From positions 434,001 through 498,000 of the forward strand of contig CALDUT010000001.1 of NCBI GenBank assembly GCA_937924775.1: 64,000 nucleotides of DNA, read 5' to 3'. How positions within the stretch are numbered: the first letter of the stretch is position 1; each line of letters starts with the position of its first letter. A program made the position numbers and the translations under genes. Below, one piece after another: positions 43,710 to 53,574 of the stretch. A model generated the notes under the pieces. That model was given only the letters and a program-made list of their open reading frames with translations, had not been told where the DNA came from and searched no databases. Source of the DNA: an uncultured Gemmata sp. Its GTDB lineage: Bacteria > Planctomycetota > Planctomycetia > Gemmatales > Gemmataceae.

Positions 43710-44744
43710 TTACGATACCGTCCACACGTCTTCGGCTTTGAAGAGATCTTCGATCCGGCCAGGACCTTTGTTCTTGTCCACCGCAGCCTGAAGGCGTTCG
43801 TGGAGGAGTTCTTCGTAGGTCGGTTTGATGACACTGCGGAAAACCCCCACCGGTTCGGGGAACGAATTCGGTTGCCGCGGCTGGTATTTGAAGCGGCTGA
43901 GCAAATACGCCAGGGTGGGGTCTTCGGCGTGGGCGTCGTGGGTGAGCAGGTCGTCGATCTGGCAATCGTGCCCGAGGGTGACGACTTCTGGTTTCAACCC
44001 ATTCAATCGAATCCCCTTGTTTTTGTCTTTGCCGAAGATCATTGGCTTGCCGTGTTCCAGGTACAACACGTTATCGGCTTTGATGGCTTTATCGGTCGCA
44101 TATTTGTACACTTCGTCGTTGAAAATGACGCAGTTCTGATAAATCTCCACGAAGGCACTGCCTTTGTGGGCCGCGGCTTTTTGCAGTGTGCTGACCAAAT
44201 GTTGGACATCGACATCAATGGTGCGGGCCACGAAGGTAGCCTCCGACGCCAAGGCGATCGTCAGCGGGCTGATGGGGGTTTCAAATGATCCCCCGGGGCT
44301 GGTTTTGCTCATGGTGCCGATCCGGCTGGAGGGCGAATATTGCCCTTTGGTCAGGCCATAAATTTCATTGTTGAACAATAACACCTTGATATCCATGTTG
44401 CGTCGCAGAGCATGGATGAGGTGATTGCCGCCGATGGACAGCCCGTCGCCATCGCCGGTCACCACCCACACTTGGAGGTCTGGGTTGGCCAAGCGTAGGC
44501 CGGTGGCGAAAGTGGGGGCGCGGCCGTGGATGGTGTGGAAACCGTAGGTGTTCATGTAGTAGGGGAAGCGGCTCGAGCAGCCAATCCCCGAGATGAAGAC
44601 GATTTTCTCCCGCGGCACGCCCACGGTGGTGAGGGCTTTTTTCATCTGGGCGAGGATGGAGTAGTCGCCGCAGCCGGGGCACCAGCGGACTTCCTGATCG
44701 GTGGTCAGGTCTTTGGTCGTCAGCGTCGGAAGAGTTGTGGACAT
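43710..44744 (-). CDS. korB: 2-oxoacid:ferredoxin oxidoreductase beta subunit
   Basis: 344 aa. TPP-binding beta subunit. Seen: WCPGCGDYSILAQMKKAL (about residues 21-38), ISGIGCSSRFPYYMNTYGFH (near 51-70), the TPP/Mg motif VVTGDGDGLSIGGNHLIHAL (near 94-113) and NNEIYGLTKGQYSPSS (near 127-142). This set is typical of two-subunit 2-oxoglutarate:ferredoxin oxidoreductases, which convert 2-oxoglutarate and CoA to succinyl-CoA with reduced ferredoxin. Pyruvate or branched-chain oxoacids cannot be excluded. It follows korA by 115 bases on the same strand. Confidence 0.92.
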   Translation of the reverse strand: MSTTLPTLTTKDLTTDQEVRWCPGCGDYSILAQMKKALTTVGVPREKIVFISGIGCSSRFPYYMNTYGFHTIHGRAPTFATGLRLANPDLQVWVVTGDGDGLSIGGNHLIHALRRNMDIKVLLFNNEIYGLTKGQYSPSSRIGTMSKTSPGGSFETPISPLTIALASEATFVARTIDVDVQHLVSTLQKAAAHKGSAFVEIYQNCVIFNDEVYKYATDKAIKADNVLYLEHGKPMIFGKDKNKGIRLNGLKPEVVTLGHDCQIDDLLTHDAHAEDPTLAYLLSRFKYQPRQPNSFPEPVGVFRSVIKPTYEELLHERLQAAVDKNKGPGRIEDLFKAEDVWTVS

Positions 44745-44859
44745 AGGTATATTTCATTAGGGGGGTTAGGGTGGTCAAGTTTTGAACAGTTGATGGTTGT
44801 CCGGATCCGGTTCAGGAGCACTCACAGTCCGACCGGGAATGTCTGGTCGGTCGGCACTT

Positions 44860-46839
44860 TCACTCCGACAAGCACTTCTCGATGGCCGCTTCCAATTCCG
44901 ACACCAGGAATGGCTTCCCTTGAATCTTGTTCAAGCCCACCGCAGGCACGAGGTATTTGGCGCGCAAAAGCCAGCACAATTGCCCGGTGTTGAGTTCGGG
45001 AACCAGAATTTTTTTGAACCGCTGAAGAACCGCGGCGGTGTTCTTGGGCATGGGGTTGAGGTAGCGGAAGTGGGCCTGCGCCACCTTGAGCCCTTGGCGT
45101 TGCGCCCGTTGCACGGCGGTGGTGATGCTGCCGTAGGTTCCGCCCCAGCCGACGACGAGCAGTTCGGCATCCGCCGGGCCGTGCACTTCCAGATCCGGAA
45201 TGGTTTGGGCGATGTTTTCGATCTTCTTGGCGCGAGTTTCGGTCATCAGTTGGTGGTTGGCCGGATCGTAGCTGATGTTGCCGGTGACATCTTGCTTTTC
45301 CAGCCCACCGATACGGTGTTCCAAGCCCGGAGTCCCCGGGAGGGCCCACGGCCGGGCGAGGAACTCGTCGCGTTTGTAAGGGAGGAATTGGCCCGCGCCG
45401 CCCCCTTCGCCCTCGCCGACTTCGTGGGTCAGGTGGGTGCCCTCGCTGTTGGGTTGGGTGGGATGGGTGATGGTGATTTTCGGCAGATTCGCCGGGTCCG
45501 GAATGCGCCACGGTTCGGAGCCGTTGGCGAGGTAGCCATCCGACAGGTAGAAGACCGGGCACATGAAGCGGGTGGCGATCCGCACGGCTTCGAAGGCCAT
45601 ATCGAAGCAATCGGCGGGCGATTGCGGGGCGACGACGGCCACGGGGCTATCGCCATTGCGGCCAAAGAGGGCCTGGAGCAGGTCGGATTGTTCGGTTTTG
45701 GTGGGCAAGCCGGTGCTGGGGCCGCCGCGTTGCACGTCGATGATCACCAGGGGCAGTTCGGTCATCACCGCAAGGTTGATCGCTTCACTTTTGAGGCAGA
45801 CCCCCGGGCCGCTGGTGCCGGTCACCCCCAGGGCCCCGCCGTAGCTGGCTCCGATGGCCACGCCGCAGGCTGCAATTTCGTCTTCCGCTTGGAACGTTTT
45901 GACGCCGAAGTGCCGCATCGCGGCGAGGCCTTCGAGGATCGGGCTGGCCGGAGTGATGGGATAGCTGGCGTACACGAGGGTTTTCTTAGCCACTTGGCTG
46001 GCGGCGACAAAACCCAATACCGCGGCATCGTTCCCGGTGATCTTGCGATAGGTTCCCGGGGGGAGTTTGGCTTTAGCCACATGGTACTGCACCGGGAGCA
46101 GTTCGACCGTTTCGCCGTAGTTGTAGCCGGCTTTCAGCGCCCGCATATTGGCCTCCATGATGTGGCGCAGTTCCGGCTTTTTGAATTTCTCGCTGATCCA
46201 TTTGAGCGTGGGTTCCAAGGGCCGTTCGTACAACCAGTACACCAGACCCAAGGCGAAGAAGTTCTTGCAGCGGTCTTGTTCTCGCGGGGATAGCCCGCAA
46301 TCTCTGACGGCTTCGACGGTCAGTTTCGCCACCGCCACCCGAATGACGCGGTAGCCCGCCAGCGATCCATCGTCCAGCGGGTTGGTTTTGTACGCGGCCT
46401 TTTTCAGGTCGCTGGTTTCAAAGCCGTCGGTATTGACGATCAGAATACCGCCGGGTTTGAGGTCTTTGAGGTTCGTTTTGAGAGCGGCGGCATTCATCAC
46501 CACCAAGGTATCGAGCGTATCACCGGGGGTGTGGATGTCGGTACTGGAGAAGTGGACTTGGAAACCCGAAACGCCGGCGAGGGTGCCCGCCGGAGCGCGG
46601 ATTTCCGCAGGGAAATCGGGGAGAGTGGCGACATCGTTACCCAACAGGGCCGAAGTATCGGTGAAACGGGTCCCGGCCAGTTGCATACCGTCGCCCGAGT
46701 CGCCCGCGAAGCGGATGGTGACCGATTCGAGCGTTTCGATCTTTTTGGCCCGCTGATGCACATGGCCGTTGGTGCTTTCTTGGTCAAGCGTGGGGCTAGC
46801 CGAGACGGTGGTGGTGGCGGAGCCGTTTTCGGAACTCAT
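44860..46839 (-). CDS. korA: 2-oxoacid:ferredoxin oxidoreductase alpha subunit (gamma-alpha fusion)
   Basis: 659 aa. The gamma domain is fused at the N-terminus (about residues 35-225; [20 protein letters not shown] near 39-58), followed by the pyrimidine-binding alpha domain: [20 protein letters not shown] (near 295-314), [40 protein letters not shown] and [22 protein letters not shown]. The C-terminal part contains [13 protein letters not shown]. With korB it forms the heterodimer that oxidises 2-oxoacids and reduces ferredoxin, probably serving the TCA cycle in place of, or beside, 2-oxoglutarate dehydrogenase. First gene of the korAB operon. Confidence 0.92.
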   Translation of the reverse strand: MSSENGSATTTVSASPTLDQESTNGHVHQRAKKIETLESVTIRFAGDSGDGMQLAGTRFTDTSALLGNDVATLPDFPAEIRAPAGTLAGVSGFQVHFSSTDIHTPGDTLDTLVVMNAAALKTNLKDLKPGGILIVNTDGFETSDLKKAAYKTNPLDDGSLAGYRVIRVAVAKLTVEAVRDCGLSPREQDRCKNFFALGLVYWLYERPLEPTLKWISEKFKKPELRHIMEANMRALKAGYNYGETVELLPVQYHVAKAKLPPGTYRKITGNDAAVLGFVAASQVAKKTLVYASYPITPASPILEGLAAMRHFGVKTFQAEDEIAACGVAIGASYGGALGVTGTSGPGVCLKSEAINLAVMTELPLVIIDVQRGGPSTGLPTKTEQSDLLQALFGRNGDSPVAVVAPQSPADCFDMAFEAVRIATRFMCPVFYLSDGYLANGSEPWRIPDPANLPKITITHPTQPNSEGTHLTHEVGEGEGGGAGQFLPYKRDEFLARPWALPGTPGLEHRIGGLEKQDVTGNISYDPANHQLMTETRAKKIENIAQTIPDLEVHGPADAELLVVGWGGTYGSITTAVQRAQRQGLKVAQAHFRYLNPMPKNTAAVLQRFKKILVPELNTGQLCWLLRAKYLVPAVGLNKIQGKPFLVSELEAAIEKCLSE

Positions 46840-47106
46840 AGAATCCTAAGCCTCGTGGTAGAACGGGGGAGAGGGCGGTGCGGATGGTCGGAAGCGGTTG
46901 TCCACATTTTACACCCGGGTGGAATCCGGAACAGATGAACCCCCCTTACCTATTGATCTTAGTTGCTGCCCACGAGGATGAGGAGATGAATTCACCCGTT
47001 CGGGCCGTCCGTGGGCGACGATGGCCACGATTCCCACACTGTGGCGGTGGCCAGCGAACCAGCGGCGCGGCCCGTTTTGAGCATCCCAACCGTGGTTGAG
47101 CCCAGC

Positions 47107-47535
47107 CTAGGCCGCGGAGTTGTCAGCGGGGGCTTTGGTGAAGCGGAACCACCGCGGCGGGTACATGATAAACGCCTGCACCACCAGGATGAACATCGCG
47201 ATGTGACCCACGGTGAAGACAATCTGCGGCGTATCGGGGTAGAACAGCAAATTGTGCAGCAGGCGACCCATAAAGGTTTCACTGCCGCGAAATTCCTGGC
47301 CGCCCAGTTCGCGGAGTTGCTCTTCCCAGACCGTCAGCGGACAACGCAGCCCGACAATCTCTTCATACGCCACAATGCCGATCGCCGCCAAGTGACTGAA
47401 GCGAAACCATGGGTTGCGTGCCCATTGCCACCGGAACGGCGCGGCGATGATGATCGCCAACTGCCCGACCACCACATACGCGACATAAGCGAAGTGAATG
47501 CCCACAATCACATCCGCGGCCAATCCATACCACAT
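47107..47535 (-). CDS. DUF2784 family membrane protein
   Basis: 142 aa from ATG 47535, preceded by GAGGGCGGCGCC. Four hydrophobic segments; LAADVIVGIHFAYVAYVVVG (residues 5-24) and GIVAYEEIVGLRCPLTVWEE (about 56-75) are the family signature, with conserved RCPLTxWE. DUF2784 proteins are small inner-membrane proteins of unknown function found in many proteobacteria and planctomycetes. The C-terminal half contains FTVGHIAMFILVVQAFI. Free-standing; divergent from the acylase gene. Confidence 0.88.
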   Translation of the reverse strand: MWYGLAADVIVGIHFAYVAYVVVGQLAIIIAAPFRWQWARNPWFRFSHLAAIGIVAYEEIVGLRCPLTVWEEQLRELGGQEFRGSETFMGRLLHNLLFYPDTPQIVFTVGHIAMFILVVQAFIMYPPRWFRFTKAPADNSAA

Positions 47536-47666
47536 GGCGCCGCCCTCACACACGTTGCCAAAAAGAACTCGGCTGTCGTCACGCCGCGTGCCATTCTCAT
47601 CCGTTCACATTGTAGGAGCCGGTGAAAAGCGATTTATTCCGCGGAGGAAGGTCCTATTCTGTCCGC

Positions 47667-50195
47667 ATGAGTGTCTTCCGCTGGCTCCTGCGGCTTGTCC
47701 TTGGCCCCCGTCCGCCTCTCACCTCCGGCGAACGGTGGGTGAAGGGCTTATCGGCCCCGGTGACCATCCGTCGCGATCGGTGGGGCATTCCCCATATCGA
47801 CGCAGCCACTGAACCCGATGGTTACTTCGCCCTCGGCTTTTGTCAGGGACAAGATCGGGCGGCGCAGTTGGAGCTGATCTGGCGGCTGGTGCGCGGACGG
47901 CTGGCGGAGTGGGTCGGCCCGAAGGGCCTGATGGCCGATCGCATGAGCCGGCGGATCGGCTTTTTCCGGACCGGTGAAGCCCAAGTTCCGCTGCTAGCTC
48001 CCGAAGTGCGCGACGTGTTCAGTGCCTTTGCCGCGGGAATCAGCGCGGGGGTGACGGTCGGGCTTCCCCGCCGGCCGCACGAATTCGCCCTGCTGGGCGG
48101 CCAACCCTCGGCGTGGACAACCGCCGACGTCCTGGGGGCGATCAAACTGCAATCGTTTCTGTTGCCGTCGAATTGGGATGTGGAACTGGCACGATTACGG
48201 ATTCTCTGCACCGATGGCCCGGACGCACTGACCGCTCTCGACCCCCTAGGCCCCTTGGGCCCACAGAATCTTGGCCCCGATGACGCGGCCCACACCCCGC
48301 GCAAGACCCCGACCCAAGCCGAACCGACGGCAAAGGAAATGACCCGCACGGATACGACCCGGTCAGAAGCGGCCGGCCTGGAGGCCAGTGCCCCGCCAGC
48401 GAACCGATTCGATGTGCCCGCGCGGTCGCCCCTGATTCCCGTGCTGGAGCGACTGACAGCCGATCTGGCCGCGTTGCAGACCTATCTGCCACGCGGTGGC
48501 GGCTCGAACAATTGGGCGATCGCCGGCCCGCGGACGCAATCCGGGAAACCGCTTCTGGCGAGCGATCCGCATTTGGCCCCCACCTGCCCGCCACCGTGGT
48601 ATCTGGCCCACCTTCGCACGCCGGATTGGGAAGTGGCCGGCGCGACCCTAGCCGGGACTCCAGGATTCGCCATCGGGCACAACGGCTTCTGTGCCTGGGG
48701 TGTTACCGCCGCGTTAACGGATAACACGGATTTCTTCGTGGAAACGCTCAGCCCCGATGGAAAAGCCTATCGGCAAGCCGACGGGACTTTCGCCCCCGGC
48801 ACCGTGATTCGCGAAGTGATCCGTGTGCGAAACGGTCCGGAGGTGATCGAAGAAGTCCTGCTGACGCCCCGGGGGCCGATTCTGTCGCCGCTGGTGCCAG
48901 AAGTTCCTGTGGCCCTGTCTCTAGCGGCCACCTGGCTGGCGCCGCGGCCACTGGCCGGCTTTTACGGAGTGCCGCGAGCCCGGTCCTTCGACGAATTCCG
49001 CCAGCATTTTGCCCACTGGCCTGCGCTGCCGTTGAATATCGTCTATGCCGATGGGCAAGGAACCATCGGCTGGCAGCTGACCGGGGAACTCCCCCAACGT
49101 GGGAGCGGTAACGGGTTATTGCCACAACCGGCGGATCGTGCCGATTTCGGTTGGAAAGGCATCCTCCCCTTCGACGACCTGCCGTGGGTGGTCAATCCGG
49201 CATGCGGATACCTCGTTACGGCCAACGATCCCCCGCAGCGGATCCTCGCCGCGGCAACCCCGGCGGAGTTGGCCCAGAATTCCCCCCAGTGGCTGGGGGC
49301 CGACTTCATTGACGACTATCGGGCCCAGCGTATCCGCGAAGTTCTCGCCGAGCGGGACAACGGCTGGACTCTGGCCGACGTCGCCGCCCTCCAGCGGGAC
49401 GTACAATCCCTCCCCTGGCGGGAAATCCGCGAGAAAGTATTGTCGCTTCAGCCGCACGATCCCGATGCTCAACTGGCCCTCCAAGTTCTCCGGAATTGGG
49501 ATGGTCAGGTTCACACCGAATCGCCCGCGGCGGCGGTTTATGAGTTGTTTGTCGCGGAGATGTGCCAGCGGGTTGCCAAAGCCAAAGCCCCCAGGGCCTG
49601 GCCGCAGGTTGTCGGAGAATCCCGCTGGGGGATTGTCGATCACAACCTGTTCATCGACCGTCGCGTGGGGCATCTGACGCGATTGATTCTCGACCAACCG
49701 CCGGGGTGGTTTACCGCGTGGTCGGCGGAAATGGAAGAGGCCCTAGGAGTTGTGGTGCGGTCGCTACGTCGGCAAGCAGGGCCGGGGGTCGCGTTCTGGG
49801 CGTGGGGTCATTTGCGGATGCTGCGATTGGAACACCCGCTGTTCGGCCAACACCGGTGGTTGGGGCCTGCGTTCAATCTGGGCCCGATTCCTTGGGGAGG
49901 CGATGCCAACACCGTCAGTCAGGCCGCAGCCCGCCCGGCCCATCCGACGGCGTTCACTCATAATATCGCCAACCTTCGGGCCGTCTTCGATCTGAACAAC
50001 CTCGGCCTGAGTACCTTTGTGCTGTGCGGCGGCCAATCGGGCAACCCGGCGTCGCCGCATTACGACGATCAATTGCCGCTGTGGCAACGCGGTGAGTCGA
50101 TTGTGATACCGTGGGACCAGCCCGCGGTGATTCGGGCCACAGTGGATACGTTGCGATTACTGCCGCAACAGCCAGCAGAAGAGCCTAAAAAGTGA
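47667..50195 (+). CDS. Penicillin acylase family protein (Ntn hydrolase)
   Basis: 842 aa from ATG 47667 with AGGAAGG upstream; a GTG at 47622 is possible. Ntn-hydrolase acylases cleave amides such as beta-lactam side chains or acyl-homoserine lactones after self-processing. Seen: VTIRRDRWGIPHIDAATEPD and FCQGQDRAAQLELIWRLVRG of the alpha subunit; a spacer (about 200-255); the nucleophile Ser280 in GGGSNNWAIAG, which becomes the beta-subunit N-terminus; then SDPHLAPTCPPPWY and GFAIGHNGFCAWGVT. The N-terminus shows no clear signal peptide, unusual for a family that is often periplasmic. Substrate unknown. Confidence 0.88.
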   Translation: MSVFRWLLRLVLGPRPPLTSGERWVKGLSAPVTIRRDRWGIPHIDAATEPDGYFALGFCQGQDRAAQLELIWRLVRGRLAEWVGPKGLMADRMSRRIGFFRTGEAQVPLLAPEVRDVFSAFAAGISAGVTVGLPRRPHEFALLGGQPSAWTTADVLGAIKLQSFLLPSNWDVELARLRILCTDGPDALTALDPLGPLGPQNLGPDDAAHTPRKTPTQAEPTAKEMTRTDTTRSEAAGLEASAPPANRFDVPARSPLIPVLERLTADLAALQTYLPRGGGSNNWAIAGPRTQSGKPLLASDPHLAPTCPPPWYLAHLRTPDWEVAGATLAGTPGFAIGHNGFCAWGVTAALTDNTDFFVETLSPDGKAYRQADGTFAPGTVIREVIRVRNGPEVIEEVLLTPRGPILSPLVPEVPVALSLAATWLAPRPLAGFYGVPRARSFDEFRQHFAHWPALPLNIVYADGQGTIGWQLTGELPQRGSGNGLLPQPADRADFGWKGILPFDDLPWVVNPACGYLVTANDPPQRILAAATPAELAQNSPQWLGADFIDDYRAQRIREVLAERDNGWTLADVAALQRDVQSLPWREIREKVLSLQPHDPDAQLALQVLRNWDGQVHTESPAAAVYELFVAEMCQRVAKAKAPRAWPQVVGESRWGIVDHNLFIDRRVGHLTRLILDQPPGWFTAWSAEMEEALGVVVRSLRRQAGPGVAFWAWGHLRMLRLEHPLFGQHRWLGPAFNLGPIPWGGDANTVSQAAARPAHPTAFTHNIANLRAVFDLNNLGLSTFVLCGGQSGNPASPHYDDQLPLWQRGESIVIPWDQPAVIRATVDTLRLLPQQPAEEPKK

Positions 50196-50445
50196 GCAGA
50201 AGTGCCTAAAAACAAGGCATGAGTCCTCGAACCCAGCGAATTCATCTGAGTTTTTGAGGTTCCACACAACGTCGGACGGGTTTGAGAAGGAGAATCGCAG
50301 TACGAGTGTGACCCATTTGCGGTTGTTCTGTTCTGGGATTAGGATTAGACTGAATTGTTTCAAAATGTGAGTGTTCCCCCCTCGGCGGTGCGGATTCAAG
50401 CGTAACATCCAGGCTTCATGTCACCGTCGCCCGCGAGGAGTTTGT

Positions 50446-50664
50446 ATGTTTTTTGAATTCAAAATTGGTTCCGACGTGATGCTGGTAAATCTCGCCCAAG
50501 TGACGCAAATCCAAGTGGCGCCACCAGTTAACGATCAAGCGGAAGTGACATTCACCTTCAGTAACGGTCAACACCAGACCGTTTCCCTCTCGCCCACGGT
50601 CCTTCAACGGCTCTACAGTGCCATTCCGCGACCCACCATTTACGGTGCCGGCGGGATGGGATAA
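50446..50664 (+). CDS. Small hypothetical protein
   Basis: 72 aa from ATG 50446, preceded by GCGAGGAGTTTGT, an excellent ribosome binding site. The protein opens MFFEFKIGSDVMLVNLAQVT and later has VTFTFSNGQHQTVSLSPTV, a compact beta-rich pattern resembling small DUF-type proteins that begin with a strand-turn-strand; I cannot name the family. No signal or membrane segment. It is alone between the acylase and the second DUF1549 cassette. Confidence 0.7.
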   Translation: MFFEFKIGSDVMLVNLAQVTQIQVAPPVNDQAEVTFTFSNGQHQTVSLSPTVLQRLYSAIPRPTIYGAGGMG

Positions 50665-51082
50665 GCCGCAAGTGCTGAAATCATAAGAACATCCGTTACT
50701 GGAGGAACTCGTTTGCATTTTGGGAGCCATTTTGGGCGAGCCGCGGTGTCTGCCGGCTGCGGTCGCGGGCTTCTTTCCTGGGAACACCTGGGAGGTGAGG
50801 TATCGAACCGCTGTCGGAGTAGAGATCGTGACGCGCCCAAAAACCTGAAATCGATTATTTCTGACCACCAACCCAAGAAACCGCGAAACTGCAGGTTCTG
50901 ACGCGGGTTGAGGGAATGATACCCGCGATGTGCGAAAAACCTGCCCCCCCCGACCTCGCCGAGTTCCCCCGGACCTCGATACCCTCCTGAATCAGCCGAG
51001 CTTGACTGAACAGTAGCGGAGTTGTCCGGAGTGCGTCACTGAACGGGTTTTGACCACCGAGTTCCCCTTCGAGACTGTGACC
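50665..51082. other. Intergenic region, 418 bases
   Basis: Upstream of the second DUF1549/1553-DUF1501 cassette, whose promoter it must hold. I see no clear promoter, hairpin with T-tract or coding frame. Confidence 0.4.
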
Positions 51083-53479
51083 ATGTTCGCACGCGGAATT
51101 CTCTATAGCTTGCTAGCTGGCCTAGCCTTCCCGAGCGTAAGCGGAGCGGCTGAGATCCGCCTACCCACCGGCGGTACGCTGAAAGCCGTGGACTTTGAAC
51201 GGCACATCATGGGGTTACTCTCGAAAGTCGGCTGTAATTTGGGTAGTTGCCACGGGTCGTTCCAAGGGAAAGGTGGCTTTCGGCTCTCCCTGTTTGGCTA
51301 CGAACCCGCCATGGACTACGCCAACCTCACGCGTGACACCGGCGGTCGCCGCATCAATACCCAAACACCAGACCAGAGCCTGCTGTTGCTGAAAGCCACC
51401 GGGCAAGTGCCCCACGAAGGCGGCCTGCGCTTTGGCAAGGAAGGTTGGGTGTATAATGTGTTCCGTGAATGGATCCGCAGCGGGGCCAAGTGGAGCCGCG
51501 GCAGTGGGGACATTCGCGAACTGACCATCACGCCGGCGGATTTCGCCATCCTCACCGATTCCAAGAGCCTGCAACTGACCGTCACCGCGACATTCGCCGA
51601 CGGCACCCGGGAAGACATCACCCCCTTCTGCGACTTCAAAATCTCCGACGATGCTGTAGCCGACGTTTCCCCCTCGGGGCTGATCACGCCGCGCCAACCC
51701 GGCGACGCCGGGCTCACCGTGCTATACCGGGGCAGCGTGAAGGCGATTCGCGTCCTGGTGCCGATGCCGCCGCGGGCCAGTCCCTATCCGCAAATCCCAG
51801 AAGTCAACTTCATTGACACCGAAGTATTCGCCAAACTCAAGTTGATGAATGTGATTCCGTCGGAATTATCGACCGATGAAATGTTCCTCCGCCGGCTGTA
51901 CATCGACACCATCGCCCAACTGCCGCCGCCTGACGTGATCCGGGAATTCGTGGCCGACAAAGACCCGAAAAAACGTGAAAAAATGATCGACAAGCTGTTG
52001 GCCCATCCCCTCCATGCGGCCGTGTGGGCCACCAAGTTCTCAGACATCACCGGTAATAACACCGACGCTCTCGAAAACCCCAACCAAACCCGGGCCAAAC
52101 GCTCGCAGATGTGGCACGATTGGCTCCGCAAACGCTTCGCCGACAATGTGCCCTACGACCAGATCGTGCGTGACATTCTGACGGCCACCAGCCTCGACGA
52201 CAAAACCCCTGAAGAGTGGATCGAGTTTGTCAAGAAGGTTGATGAGCAATCGGCCCAAGGCTTCACCACCGATTATCCGCACAAGAAGACCCTCGACCTG
52301 TTCTGGCGGCGTCAGCAGCAAGTTCCGATCGAACAATGGGCGGAGAAGGTGGCCGCGGCCTTCCTCGGGGTTCGCCTGGAATGTGCCCAGTGCCACAAAC
52401 ACCCGACCGACCGCTGGACGCAAGACGAATACTGGGCCTTCGCCAATGTCTTCGCCCAGGTGACGTTCGCCGCCAATCAGTTCAGTAGCCCGGCGGTCAA
52501 GAAGTTAGCCGATGCGGAAAACGCCGCCCGGCGGGAAAAAGCCCCCAAGGGCAATAACAACCAGATTCTGCTGGTGCGCGAACTGTTTGTGTCGGATCGG
52601 CCCCGCCCGCGTCCCAATCCGGCGACAAATGTCACGCTGCGGCCACGCACTCTGGGGGGCGATGTCATCACCGTCGGCCCAGGGGAGGATGCCCGCGTCA
52701 AACTGGCCGACTGGCTGACAGCCCCGGCGAATCCCTTCTTCGCTAAAGCGTTCGTGAACCGTGTCTGGGGGCACTACATGGGTGTGGGAATTGTCAACCC
52801 CATCGACGACTTCTCGCTGGCCAACCCGCCCACCAACGAACGGCTGCTCAACGCCCTCGCCCACAATTTCATCGACAGCGGCTACGACATCCGCAAGCTG
52901 GAACGCACCATCTTGCTCAGCCGCACCTACCAACTGAGCTACATTCCCAACGAAACCAACCGCTTGGACAAAAACAACTTCTCCCATGCCTACATCCGGC
53001 CGCTGATGGCCGAGCAAGTGGTCGATGTGTTAAACGCGGCATTGGGTGTGGAGGAACGTTTCACCGGGGCTGAAGAAGCCCCTGTCGGAACCAAGATGGT
53101 CGAAGTCGGCGCCAGCCGGCTCAATAGCAGCGTCGCCTATGCTCTGCGGATCTTTGGCCGGCCCCCGCGGACCACCGCCTGCGATTGCGAACGGGCCATG
53201 GAACCGGCGTTGCCGCAAACGCTCTTCCGCATGACCGATACCACCGTGCTGGCCAAATTCACCGACCGCAACGGTCGCATCGCCAAACTGGCGCACAGCC
53301 AACTGACCCCAGAACAATTGGCTGAGGAAGTTTTCCTCGCCACCCTCTCCCGCTTCCCCACCCCCGAGGAAAAAGCGGAAGCGGTGAACCACCTCAAGCA
53401 GACCCCAAACCGCGCCGACGCCATCACCGACCTGATGTGGGCGTTGGTCAACACCCGGGAGTTCATTTTGAATCACTGA
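51083..53479 (+). CDS. DUF1549 and DUF1553 domain protein with Ig-like insert (cassette 2)
   Basis: 798 aa from ATG 51083, where a signal peptide starts (MFARGILYSLLAGLAFPSVS, cleavage after GAA). The N-terminal region has a Cys pair (VGCNLGSCHGSFQGKGGF) and then a bacterial Ig-like stretch (about residues 150-235, LQLTVTATFADGTREDITPF and GLTVLYRG). DUF1549 follows with MFLRRLYIDTIAQLPPPDVI and a heme-type CAQCH near 440; DUF1553 has NPFFAKAFVNRVWGHYMGVG near 555 and ends ALVNTREFILN. It is longer than the cassette 1 protein because of the Ig-like part. Paired with the DUF1501 gene 95 bases downstream. Confidence 0.92.
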   Translation: MFARGILYSLLAGLAFPSVSGAAEIRLPTGGTLKAVDFERHIMGLLSKVGCNLGSCHGSFQGKGGFRLSLFGYEPAMDYANLTRDTGGRRINTQTPDQSLLLLKATGQVPHEGGLRFGKEGWVYNVFREWIRSGAKWSRGSGDIRELTITPADFAILTDSKSLQLTVTATFADGTREDITPFCDFKISDDAVADVSPSGLITPRQPGDAGLTVLYRGSVKAIRVLVPMPPRASPYPQIPEVNFIDTEVFAKLKLMNVIPSELSTDEMFLRRLYIDTIAQLPPPDVIREFVADKDPKKREKMIDKLLAHPLHAAVWATKFSDITGNNTDALENPNQTRAKRSQMWHDWLRKRFADNVPYDQIVRDILTATSLDDKTPEEWIEFVKKVDEQSAQGFTTDYPHKKTLDLFWRRQQQVPIEQWAEKVAAAFLGVRLECAQCHKHPTDRWTQDEYWAFANVFAQVTFAANQFSSPAVKKLADAENAARREKAPKGNNNQILLVRELFVSDRPRPRPNPATNVTLRPRTLGGDVITVGPGEDARVKLADWLTAPANPFFAKAFVNRVWGHYMGVGIVNPIDDFSLANPPTNERLLNALAHNFIDSGYDIRKLERTILLSRTYQLSYIPNETNRLDKNNFSHAYIRPLMAEQVVDVLNAALGVEERFTGAEEAPVGTKMVEVGASRLNSSVAYALRIFGRPPRTTACDCERAMEPALPQTLFRMTDTTVLAKFTDRNGRIAKLAHSQLTPEQLAEEVFLATLSRFPTPEEKAEAVNHLKQTPNRADAITDLMWALVNTREFILNH

Positions 53480-53574
53480 GCTTCCCTCCCGAGGGGTGTG
53501 AAAACCCCTCGGTTCCACAAGCCCGCGTGAGACGACCCCGTTTTGATCACTCGTTCCTTTCCGGAGATCTTTCC

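Noticed and set aside
44797-46293. 498-codon open frame on the plus strand opposite korA
   Set aside because: It mirrors korA, which has every expected family motif; the antisense translation has none.
46878-47099. 73-codon plus-strand frame between korA and the DUF2784 gene
   Set aside because: No ribosome binding site, no family resemblance; probably chance in GC-rich upstream DNA.
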